Origin: Bradyrhizobium cytisi
GTDB lineage: Bacteria; Pseudomonadota; Alphaproteobacteria; Rhizobiales; Xanthobacteraceae
Reading direction: 5' to 3'
Length of the DNA: 64,000 nucleotides
NCBI RefSeq assembly: GCF_008123515.1
Contig: NZ_VSSR01000021.1
Coordinates: 62,001 to 126,000, forward strand
Part shown: in pieces, positions 17,353-25,139 of the stretch
Layout: every line of letters begins with the position of its first letter
Numbering within the stretch: position 1 is the stretch's first letter
Notes under the pieces: model-generated
Told to the model about the DNA's origin: nothing
What the model saw: the letters and a program-made list of their open reading frames with translations, nothing else
Database searches by the model: none
Program-made: the position numbers and the translations under genes

Positions 17353-17751
17353 ATGGCGCCGTCATTGACACTTTCGCAGGCCCTCAAAGCGATCATTGTG
17401 GTGCTCGCGATCTATTTCCCTGTCGCGATCCATCTTCACTACAGTTACATTCCCCAGCCTGATCTGCCGAAGTCCGCACAGTTGTCCGGCCCCTTCCAAA
17501 GGGTCAACGAGACCGCCTGGCACGCTGACCTGCCGCCAAAGCTTGATGCAATCGCCGACGTCAACTGGGGCCCGTCAAGATCTACCCTTGTCGTTTTAGA
17601 GAATGGTCATCCGCTCGGGCCACCGCACGCGCGGTGGCACGCGACCAACGGCAGTTATTGGCATTGGCGGGGTGAAGGCCTCGTCTTTTCCGCCAGCGAC
17701 AACAGCGATCCAAACTCGAACGGCCGAACCTACTCGGTGACATGGAAGTGA
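17353..17751 (+). CDS. Small membrane-anchored protein of unknown function
   Basis: A 132-residue protein I cannot name. One N-terminal hydrophobic helix (LKAIIVVLAIYFPVAI) is followed by a soluble part ending in STLVVLENGHPLGPPH, YWHWRGEGLVFSASDN and DPNSNGRTYSV. I recall this tail (ENGxPLGPxH...HW...FSxSDNSDPNxNGRxY) from polysaccharide-locus proteins of alphaproteobacteria and cyanobacteria, where it often forms the C-terminus of methyltransferases or glycosyltransferases; that is memory, not a search. ATG 17353 is chosen because it leads directly into the helix; TTG 17284 is an alternative. A frameshifted relative lies at 31010-31435. Confidence 0.62.
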   Translation: MAPSLTLSQALKAIIVVLAIYFPVAIHLHYSYIPQPDLPKSAQLSGPFQRVNETAWHADLPPKLDAIADVNWGPSRSTLVVLENGHPLGPPHARWHATNGSYWHWRGEGLVFSASDNSDPNSNGRTYSVTWK

Positions 17752-17990
17752 GCGCACCATCAAGATGCTGCTGCCGCATGATGATGCTCTCTGTCATCGT
17801 GCTCCTCCCCCTCATACTGATTTTCTGGACATGCAGATGCCTTCGCGCCGCCACTAGTCGCCTCCGAAAGTGTTAGCTGCGGCCGTACCGGTAATGTGGG
17901 CGGCGGCGCCGACGCTCCAATAATTGGGGCCGAGCTGGAATGTCATCGAGGCGTTGGAAACAGGAGTCTAGGGCGTGGCGGCGCGGTCCG
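17752..17990. other. Gap between the small protein and the broken MFS gene
   Basis: A 239-base gap. A 32-residue hydrophobic frame (17778-17876, three Met codons followed by a Leu/Ile-rich helix) is open on the + strand but lacks a clear ribosome site, so it is not called. Nothing else is recognised. Confidence 0.4.
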
Positions 17991-19318
17991 TCAGCCCACA
18001 TTGGCCGGAGCGTGCGCCGGCCACAGATCCTCGCGCCAGAGCACCGCGATCGCGGACATCGCGATGATGCCCGCGACCGCATAGACCGAGCCCATGGCGG
18101 AATAGCCAATCAGGTCGATCAGGCTACCCGCCGCAAGCAAGCCGATCGGTAGGCCGTAGATCACCATCATCCGCACGCCCATGACGCGGCCGCGCAGATG
18201 GGCGCTCGCCGTCCGCATCAGGATCACGGCCGCTGAGATCATCGACATGCTCTGGGCAATGCCGGCGAGCACGAGGCAGGCCATGGCGACCGGCATAGTC
18301 CTGATCTCGACGAACATCAACAGCATCGCGTACCAGGCCAGCGTCGCGCCGATCAAAAGCCGGGCGATGCGGACCCCACTGACGAGGCTCAGCGTGATGG
18401 AGCCCGTCAGCGAGCCCACGCGGCAAAGCTCGCCGAGAGATAGCCGACACCGGTCTGGTCGGTGTGGAAGATGTCGCGCGCAACAAAAGGCAGCAATCCG
18501 TTGGTGATCGGAAAGGCCGTGAGGTTGGCCAGGAAGGCGACGCACAGCGCCGCGCGCATTCCAGGGCCGTTCCAAGCGTAGACGATGCCTTCCTTCAGGT
18601 CACCCAGCAATCGCGAGACCGCATCGCTGCTTGCAGGGAGATCCGTCGTCGTGACCGACTTTTCCGGCCGGCTCATGCAGAACATCAGAATTGCTGCGAT
18701 GAGATAGAAGCTCGCGATCGCGGCGTAGACGAGGCCGATGCCGAGAAGGGCGAACAAGCCCGCGCCGGTCAACGCGCCGGCAATGCGCGCGCTATCCTGG
18801 GTCGTGCGCGCGAGGCTGATGGCGCCGACAAGTTGCTCGGCCGGCATGATGTCGGCAAGGAGTGCCCCGCGCACGCCGAGATCGGATGGGCGGATCAGGC
18901 CCATGATCGCGACGATGATCATGACGTTGAACGGTGCGAGCTGGCGGGTCAGCGCCAACACCATGATGGTCGAGGCGAGCAAGGTGTAGGTGAGGCGCAG
19001 CGCGACCAGGAGGTCGCGATGACCGACGCGGTCGCCGACCATCCCGAGTACGGGCGCAACCAGCGTCCCGACATATTGCAGCGAGGCCATGACGGTCAGC
19101 AGCAACACCGAGCCGGTCTCGACCATGATGTACCAGCCGAGCACCAGCGTCTCGACCTCGAACGCCCATGAGGTGAGAAAGTCGGACGGCCACTGGAAGC
19201 GGTAGTTGCGAATGCGGAATGGTGCGAGCGCCGAACGCCGCGCGGTTGTGCTCACAGCGCGATGACTCGTGTCACGGCGATTCCCTTGCGCTTGTTGTTT
19301 CTTCTTGCTGTTCGGCAA
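17991..19318 (-). pseudogene. MFS transporter broken by a one-base deletion
   Basis: Two overlapping leftward frames together make a 442-residue, 12-helix major facilitator protein of the MFS_3/enterobactin-exporter-like group (start RIRNYRFQWPSDFLTSWA, then GMVGDRVGHRDLLVALR between helices 2 and 3). The first frame ends prematurely at SASFAAWAR; the second resumes in another frame at GSLTGSITLSLVSGVRIARL. Inserting one base near 18412-18424 restores FAA-x-GSLTGS, and the combined length then becomes an exact multiple of three. Either a true inactivating lesion or a sequencing error. The true start may be a GTG about 20 codons inside the given 5' end. Confidence 0.8.
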
Positions 19319-19384
19319 CGTAGCGCCGACGATCCGCGTGTCAATCGCAGCCGCCGCGGGCCGCCCCTGCGCCGGGCTCTTACC

Positions 19385-20221
19385 TCACTGCTGTCTCGGC
19401 TTCCGCTCCGCGAGCGCCGCGGCCATCGCCGAGATCAGTGGACGCATGAAATAGGCGTCGTCCGCAGGCGAGATGTCGGTGCGCAGGCCGTGCGCGGCGA
19501 GCTCACCTGAGACTGCCGGTCCCACCGAAGCGATCAACGTGCGTTCGAATCCTGCGCGCAACTTCGCCTCGCCGCCATGGGTCTTGGCGGCCTCGATCAG
19601 GCGCCGGACCTGGCCGAGATTGGTCAACGCGATGGCGTCGATCCGTCCCTCCGCCATGTCGTCGATGGCGGTGACGAAATTGGCGTCCGCCGCTTTGGAA
19701 TCGTAGACGTAGGGCAAGACGGTATCGACCTCGGCACCTTGCGCGGCCAACGCACCGGTCAGCGTGCTGTGATCCTTGTCCGGATAAAGCTGAAGCCCGA
19801 GGCGGCGTCCCCTGAGGTCGAGCTTGCCGAGCATCTCGATCACGCCCTCGGTGGTCGGCTTCTCCGTGGTCTGCTGCGGCTCAAGGCCGTTCTCGCGTAG
19901 CGCCTTGCCAGGCTTCGGGCCTCGCGTGAATTTTCGCGACTTGGCCAGCGCCGCGACAAAGGCCTGGTCGATGCCGCGCGCGCGAGCGAGCTTCATCATC
20001 CGCCGCAGGCCTTCGCCGGTCATCAGCACGAGATCGTTAAACGGCTTGTCGATGGCGCGGCGGATCCAGGCCTCGACCGGGGCGGCGTCCGGCGCGTCGT
20101 GGATGGTGAACATCGGGCATTGCACGACCTCGGCGCCTTGCTCGGCCAGCAGCTTTGAGAACTGCGCTTCCTCGCGTGTCTCCAGGATCAGGATGCGGGT
20201 GCCGGTCAAGCGGTCGGCCAT
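19385..20221 (-). CDS. Uroporphyrinogen-III synthase family protein
   Basis: A 278-residue protein with the HemD/HEM4 two-lobed layout: GTRILILETREEAQFSKLL opening lobe 1, then LVLMTGEGLRRMM, the cross-over AVVQ-like YPDKDHSTLTGAL region, VDTVLPYVYDSK and a late IASVGPAVSGELAAHGLRTD. HemD closes hydroxymethylbilane into uroporphyrinogen III for heme, cobalamin and chlorophyll synthesis. No hemC or other tetrapyrrole gene is beside it; the neighbour is purU, divergent. It may be a second, non-housekeeping paralogue. Start ATG 20221 chosen because MADRLTGTR fits the family opening. Confidence 0.75.
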   Translation of the reverse strand: MADRLTGTRILILETREEAQFSKLLAEQGAEVVQCPMFTIHDAPDAAPVEAWIRRAIDKPFNDLVLMTGEGLRRMMKLARARGIDQAFVAALAKSRKFTRGPKPGKALRENGLEPQQTTEKPTTEGVIEMLGKLDLRGRRLGLQLYPDKDHSTLTGALAAQGAEVDTVLPYVYDSKAADANFVTAIDDMAEGRIDAIALTNLGQVRRLIEAAKTHGGEAKLRAGFERTLIASVGPAVSGELAAHGLRTDISPADDAYFMRPLISAMAAALAERKPRQQ

Positions 20222-20368
20222 GGGCGTGCTCCGGTCGGTCAAAATCGCAATCGTCCGTTCATCCTGACTCCGTTGCCGGGATTGGCGCAAGGGGCGCGTC
20301 GGTGCTAGAGCAGGGCGCAAATCGCGGGTCGTTCCGCAACCCTATTGCCCAAACCTTCATCAAGAGCC

Positions 20369-21232
20369 ATGCCCGACCATCAGTATGTCCTGACCCTGTC
20401 CTGCCCGGATCGCCCCGGCATCGTCTCGGCGGTGTCGACGTTTCTCGCCCATAACGGGCAGAACATTCTCGACGCCCAGCAGTTCGACGACGTCGAGACC
20501 AAGAAGTTCTTCATGCGGGTGGTTTTCACCGCGGCGGACCTCGCCGTGGAGCTCGCCGCGCTCCAGACCGGCTTTGCCGCGATCGCGGAACGCTTCGGCA
20601 TGGAGTGGCGGATGCGCGACCGTGCGGCGCATCTGAAGGTCATGCTGCTGGTGTCAAAATCCGACCACTGCCTGGTCGACATCCTCTATCGCTGGCGCAC
20701 CGGCGAATTGCCGATGACCTTGGCTGCGATCGTCTCCAACCACCCGCGCGAGGTTTATGCCGGGCTCGATTTCGGCGGGATCCCGTTCCATTATCTGCCG
20801 GTCACCAAGGAGACCAAGAGCGAGCAGGAGGCGCAGATCCTCGATCTCGTCGCCGAGACCGGGACCGATCTCGTGGTGCTCGCCCGCTACATGCAGATCC
20901 TGTCGGATGACCTGTCGGCCAAGCTCTCCGGCCGCTGCATCAACATCCATCACTCGTTCCTGCCGGGCTTCAAGGGCGCAAAGCCCTATCACCAGGCGCA
21001 TGAGCGCGGTGTGAAGCTGATCGGCGCCACCGCCCATTACGTCACGCGCGACCTCGACGAAGGCCCTATCATTGATCAGGACGTCGAGCGCATCAGCCAC
21101 CGCGACACGCCGGAAGATCTCGTCCGCAAGGGCCGCGACATCGAGCGCCGCGTGCTGGCACGGGCGATCCGGTATCATCTCGACTATCGCGTCATCCTCA
21201 ACGGTCGCAAGACTGTCGTGTTCGTGGACTAA
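20369..21232 (+). CDS. purU: Formyltetrahydrofolate deformylase PurU
   Basis: A 287-residue enzyme hydrolysing 10-formyl-THF to formate and THF, balancing one-carbon pools. N-terminal ACT domain: [20 protein letters not shown] and the DAQQFDD segment. C-terminal formyltransferase-fold catalytic domain: [17 protein letters not shown], the catalytic signature [20 protein letters not shown] (Asn-His) and [20 protein letters not shown] (Asp). Start ATG 20369. The TAA stop (21230-21232) is part of the 4-base target duplicated by the IS5-type insertion immediately downstream, so the protein is intact. Confidence 0.95.
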   Translation: MPDHQYVLTLSCPDRPGIVSAVSTFLAHNGQNILDAQQFDDVETKKFFMRVVFTAADLAVELAALQTGFAAIAERFGMEWRMRDRAAHLKVMLLVSKSDHCLVDILYRWRTGELPMTLAAIVSNHPREVYAGLDFGGIPFHYLPVTKETKSEQEAQILDLVAETGTDLVVLARYMQILSDDLSAKLSGRCINIHHSFLPGFKGAKPYHQAHERGVKLIGATAHYVTRDLDEGPIIDQDVERISHRDTPEDLVRKGRDIERRVLARAIRYHLDYRVILNGRKTVVFVD

Positions 21233-22459
21233 CAGTCTGCTGAAGAACCCCCTCGCCACGGAGGGAGCTTGATGATTCACTTTATCATATCGAATCGGCG
21301 GAGGCGATCATGCGCGGCAGGTTTACGGATCAGGGCGGCCTGTTTTCGTACATCGCACCGGATAAGCGTGTGCCAGTGAACCATCCCCTGCGGAAGGTTC
21401 GGGAACTTGTCCGGGATGTTTTGAGCGATTTGAACCGCAGCCTTGGGAGACTGTACGCCAGCGAGGGACGTCCTTCGATCCCTCCGGAGCAATTGCTGAG
21501 CGCCTTGCTGCTGCAGTGTTCTACGGCATCCGCTCGGAACGCCAGTTGATGGAGCAGCTGGACTACAATCTTTTGTATCGCTGGTTCGTGGGGCTGTCGC
21601 CGGACGATCCGGTCTGGGACCCGACCACCTTCACCAAGAACCGGGAGCGGCTGCAGAACGGCGATGGACGAGCATTTTTCGGTGGACGGAACGCTGATCG
21701 AAGCCTGCTTCACAGAAGAGCTTTCGTCACAACGACGGCAGCGGTGGCGATGATGACGGCGCCAACTTTCACGGTCAGAAGCGCAAGAACGACACCCATA
21801 CCAGCACCAGCGACCCGGACAGCAGGCTTTATCGCAAGGCGGCCGGACGGGAGGCCAGGCTTTGTTATATGGGCCACGCCACCATGGAGAACCGGCATGG
21901 GCTGGCGGTGGCCGGCAGGGTTACGCATGCCAATGGCACCGCCGAACGCCGGGCTTCGGAGACCATTCTGAAGGCGAGGCGCAAAGCCGCGGGCCGCCGC
22001 ATCACGGTCGGTGAGGACAAGGCGTACGATACCGCCGATCATGTCGCCAACCTTCGCGCCATCGGCCTCACGCCGCATGTAACACAGAACCGGGCCGTCA
22101 CCAAAGCCGGCAAGACCCGCAACAGCGCCATCGACGAACGAACCACGTGGCATCCGGGATATGGCATGTCGCAATCGCGCGGGGCGATGTTCGAGTGCAT
22201 CTTCGGATGGTGCAAGCAGCACGGCACCATGCGCAAGACCAAACATCGCGGCATCGTTCGCGTCGCCGCCGACTTCCTGCTCAATCTGATCGCCTATAAC
22301 CTGATCCGAATCCCCAAATTGCTGGCCGCTCAGCCACCCCGCGTCAGAGGCCACCAACACAAGGCTAGAAAATTACATCCAGCTCCGCCGCGTCGCCCTA
22401 AACCGAACCGGCACGAATACAGAAACTCTCCAATTCAAGGTTTTTCAGCAGACTGCTAA
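21229..22459. mobile_element. IS5-type insertion sequence with CTAA target duplication
   Basis: Terminal inverted repeats are CAGTCTGCTGAAGAACC (21233-21249) and its complement ending at 22455, 17 bases with one mismatch. The element is 1223 bp (21233-22455) and is flanked on both sides by CTAA (21229-21232 and 22456-22459), a target duplication matching the YTAR preference of the IS5 family. Its single transposase gene is broken, so it is non-autonomous. Insertion fell within the last codons of purU but regenerates the TAA stop. Confidence 0.9.
21310..22459 (+). pseudogene. IS5/IS1182-type transposase, multiply frameshifted
   Basis: Three successive frames give one DDE transposase. Frame 1 carries RVPVNHPLRKVRELVRDVL and RPSIPPEQLLSALLLQ (DUF772-type N-terminus). 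A one-base deletion near 21514 moves to frame 2, GIRSERQLMEQLDYNLLYRW. An internal loss then leads to DEHFSVDGTLIEA (first catalytic Asp), and further small lesions precede GQKRKNDTHTSTSDPDS. Frame 3 begins at about 21869 with MGHATMENRHGLAV and holds GEDKAYDT (second Asp) and the C-terminal RVAADFLLNLIAYNLIRIPKLL. It reads out of the element and stops only in the duplicated CTAA. At least two frameshifts and one or two deletions; not functional. Confidence 0.85.
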
Positions 22460-22504
22460 AGCGGAATGGCTTAGACTGAATCAACCGGCCACGGCCTCGT
22501 TCGC

Positions 22505-22599
22505 CTCTCCCGCTTACGGGAGGTCGGCATAGGTGGCCCTCGGCCGCCGTTCTTCAAGAACGCCGATGCTTCGCATCGGCTATGGCGCCCGCAAGCGGG
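22505..22599. repeat. Cluster of short hairpins after the IS element
   Basis: Four consecutive dyads: CTCCCG-cttA-CGGGAG near 22505-22522, GTTCTTCAAGAAC (22549-22561), GCCGATG-cttcg-CATCGGC (22562-22580) and CCCGCAAGCGGG (22588-22599). They sit between the IS and the stop of the convergent membrane-protein gene. REP-like repeat or stacked terminators. Confidence 0.5.
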
Positions 22600-22606
22600 T
22601 TCGCCT

Positions 22607-23929
22607 TCAGCTCGACGGCTGCACGCCGCTTTGGCTGAACATCGCGCGCGGTGTCACGTACCAGAGCAGGAAGAGTAGCGCGGCCCCATGCGTCAGAAGC
22701 GCGGTCGATAGAGGAACGTTGAGCAAGACCTGCGGCAGGATTGCGCTGGAAATCAAGACAAAGCTGGGCGGCAGATCCGCAGACAGGCGATTGCCAAAAG
22801 CGAAGACCAGGCCGCATGCAAACGCCGCGATCGGTGCAAACAGGGGGCCGACAGAGGCGACCCCTTCGGTCGCAAAAAGCGACGCATTCAAATATCCGAG
22901 TTCATAGACCCGGTTCATCACGATCGACAGCGGCTCGTTGTAGGCGCATGGAACGAACGACTTCAGGAATCCGATCTGACAGAAATAAGTCAGCTCGTGC
23001 CTGGAGAAATAATCATTGTAGATATCGAGAGCGTTCGACGGGACGGTCATCATCCGGAAGTTGACTGTGTAAAAGAGGGTTGGCAGCACCACGAAAATGG
23101 AGGTCAGGAGCCCTGCTAGCATCGGCAGCAACAGGGAAAGAATGACTACCGTCCTGGATCCGAAATATCTGGTGAGAAAGGCAACAAAGACCAGCCAGAC
23201 CGGCGTGAAAATAGCGAACTTGGTCAACGTAACCGGATAAAACAGCAGAGAGAGAACCAACGCCGCGCCCGCGCGCCAAATGTTTTTTCGCGCAACGAAA
23301 CAGGCAAAAGCGAAGGGCAGCAAGGTGGTGGAGGTGATCCCGATCGCGTACCTAAGTCCGGTGGGGAAATCGAGCTTGTCACGGTAGCTGTAAATATCCC
23401 CTATGGCCACAATTCTGAAATTGTAAACTGCGCCCGCTGTGATCGTCAGCAAAGACAACAGCAGGATGAGGGTCAGCAAGTGCTCGAACATTCTGGCGGG
23501 CAGTTCGTAGGCTCTGCCAACGGGTGAGACGATCAGTGCGGCGGGGACAAGGAACGCCGCAGCCGAAAATGCCGCAGACCATCCAGCCAATCGGTGATCG
23601 TAGTTGAAGTCGCTGAAGCAGTTTAGCCAGAGATAGCCGAGGATCATCGAACAAAGATAGAATCCGACCAGATACCCGAAACTGAAACGAGCTACCATGA
23701 AGATCATTCCGACCAAGGCGAAGGCCGCGACCACCGCGGCTGCCATCGGCACGCGGGCCGGGTCGTAGAAGATATGGAACGCAGCAGCGCTAAAATAGTG
23801 GGGGCTGAAAGTTGTGACGGCCCTCAAAGAGAAGCAGGCGGTGAGAATGTACAGGCAGATCAAGACGCCGATTCCGCCTGGAGATTCGACGAGACCGGCC
23901 ATTGCCCGCCATCTATCCTTTAAAGTCAT
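22607..23929 (-). CDS. Polytopic membrane protein, probable Wzy-like polymerase
   Basis: A 440-residue protein with about 10-12 hydrophobic helices and one larger hydrophilic loop (RMMTVPSNALDIYNDYFSRH to YLNASLFATEG) between late helices. This topology is typical of O-antigen polymerases and related oligosaccharide repeat-unit polymerases, which share little sequence. No catalytic motif can be pointed to. ATG 23929 has AGGAA eight bases upstream. It follows the methyltransferase gene on the same strand after 150 bases. Polymerase is an inference from topology and neighbours; an unrelated EpsG/oligosaccharide membrane protein is possible. Confidence 0.55.
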   Translation of the reverse strand: MTLKDRWRAMAGLVESPGGIGVLICLYILTACFSLRAVTTFSPHYFSAAAFHIFYDPARVPMAAAVVAAFALVGMIFMVARFSFGYLVGFYLCSMILGYLWLNCFSDFNYDHRLAGWSAAFSAAAFLVPAALIVSPVGRAYELPARMFEHLLTLILLLSLLTITAGAVYNFRIVAIGDIYSYRDKLDFPTGLRYAIGITSTTLLPFAFACFVARKNIWRAGAALVLSLLFYPVTLTKFAIFTPVWLVFVAFLTRYFGSRTVVILSLLLPMLAGLLTSIFVVLPTLFYTVNFRMMTVPSNALDIYNDYFSRHELTYFCQIGFLKSFVPCAYNEPLSIVMNRVYELGYLNASLFATEGVASVGPLFAPIAAFACGLVFAFGNRLSADLPPSFVLISSAILPQVLLNVPLSTALLTHGAALLFLLWYVTPRAMFSQSGVQPSS

Positions 23930-24079
23930 TCACCGGGATTCCTTAGGGATCAAACGATCTCGATACGGGCGAGGGGAGCGCCTGGCAACCGGGGCGAAGG
24001 CGGCATCGCTTGCGGGCCGCCATGCCCTGCATCTTCGGGGACGCCATGGCGCCGTGAATGCTCTCGATCACCTTGCGGG

Positions 24080-24838
24080 TCAGAATGCAGCACGTTCCGA
24101 ACGGGTTTTCGCCCAGGCCGGAAAATCTTCGAGCCGCCAGACGCCGATGATCCTGCTGACGCTGACGGAGTCATCCGCAATCTCCATGACCGGTGGCCCG
24201 AAATTGTATGGAGATATCTGCAGATTGAGAATGCGGAAGTCTCCACTGTCGATGTCGGAGTTGTACCCGGTCGCTCGTTCTGTCGTCGTCAGAAAGAACC
24301 TGCTTCCTGATTTGTAGACGTTTCTGATCAGGCTCATGCTATCCGCAAAGCTCAGGTGGAAAAGCACCTCCCGGCACAGCACCGCATCCGCAGCCGGAAT
24401 AGCTTCGGTGATGGCGTCCAGGCAAATGAAATTCCGCTGCGGCGTGGAAAACTCCTTCTGGTTGTGCGCAATGACGGATGGAACGATATCGATGCCGGTG
24501 TATGAGCAAGGCAGCTCTATCTTCTTCATCCAGGTGAAGTCTCCGCAGCCGATGTCCAGCAGCGACGTTATGCCGAGCTCGGATATGACTTTTGGAAGAG
24601 TCGCAATGACGTTCTGTGCCGAGCGCTCGCTTGATCCGGCTCCCGAAGAGGGCTGGCCCTCATTCATCTTCCAGAGATCGTTCTGATAGATTGCAGCGAA
24701 GCGATCCCGCACGGGAGCGCGTTTGTCGATGGTGAATCTGTTTCCCCTCGCCTGGCGCAGCCAGCCGATGACTTCCGCCAGGCCAAGACGATGAAGTGTT
24801 CCTCGCAAGAATTCGCGCGCCGTGACCCTAAGCGACAT
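24080..24838 (-). CDS. Class I SAM-dependent methyltransferase
   Basis: A 252-residue protein. Motif I SLLDIGCGDFTWMKK lies at about residues 90-104, followed by the ribose-binding acidic YTGIDIVPSVI and LCREVLFHLSF after the fourth strand. The C-terminus has FGPPVMEIADDS. An N-terminal basic/hydrophobic leader (TAREFLRGTLHRLGLAEV) could contact membrane or a lipid-linked acceptor. ATG 24838 is preceded by GGAG at seven bases. The glycan setting suggests a sugar O-methyltransferase; substrate unknown. Confidence 0.72.
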   Translation of the reverse strand: MSLRVTAREFLRGTLHRLGLAEVIGWLRQARGNRFTIDKRAPVRDRFAAIYQNDLWKMNEGQPSSGAGSSERSAQNVIATLPKVISELGITSLLDIGCGDFTWMKKIELPCSYTGIDIVPSVIAHNQKEFSTPQRNFICLDAITEAIPAADAVLCREVLFHLSFADSMSLIRNVYKSGSRFFLTTTERATGYNSDIDSGDFRILNLQISPYNFGPPVMEIADDSVSVSRIIGVWRLEDFPAWAKTRSERAAF

Positions 24839-25139
24839 TTACAACTCCAGCCGGGATGTCGGGAATAGAAGAGCCAACAGTACTTGAAAGCCGGTCGCTG
24901 TAGAAGGGGAGGCGACGCTGGTTTCCGGGGACCGCGAGGCGAATTCAGCGACGTCCGTGTCGAAGCGCGGATGCTCCGGGACTAGGCCGTGAGGCCTGCG
25001 GCGGAGAGCGGCTCGCTCACTTGTCGATGTCCGAATTGATGTATAAACGATCCGCTTCAGCCGCGAATTTGCGCTCGTGTTGCCGCCGAACCGTTCCGGG
25101 GGTCGGACCCAGATCGACCCGATTGTGAGTCTCCTTATA
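24839..25139. other. Divergent intergenic region in the glycan cluster
   Basis: About 300 bases between the leftward methyltransferase and the rightward membrane protein. No gene is recognised; an open frame continues upstream of 25140 but has no ribosome site. Presumably holds both promoters; no consensus hexamers stand out. Confidence 0.4.

Noticed and set aside
17323..17367. Mini-frame with a GAGGAA ribosome site upstream of the small module gene
   Set aside because: Only 14 codons and overlaps the start of the real gene in another frame; possibly a leader peptide but too short to argue.
17778..17876. 32-codon hydrophobic frame starting with three Met codons
   Set aside because: No ribosome site and no conservation evidence; could be real but not supportable.
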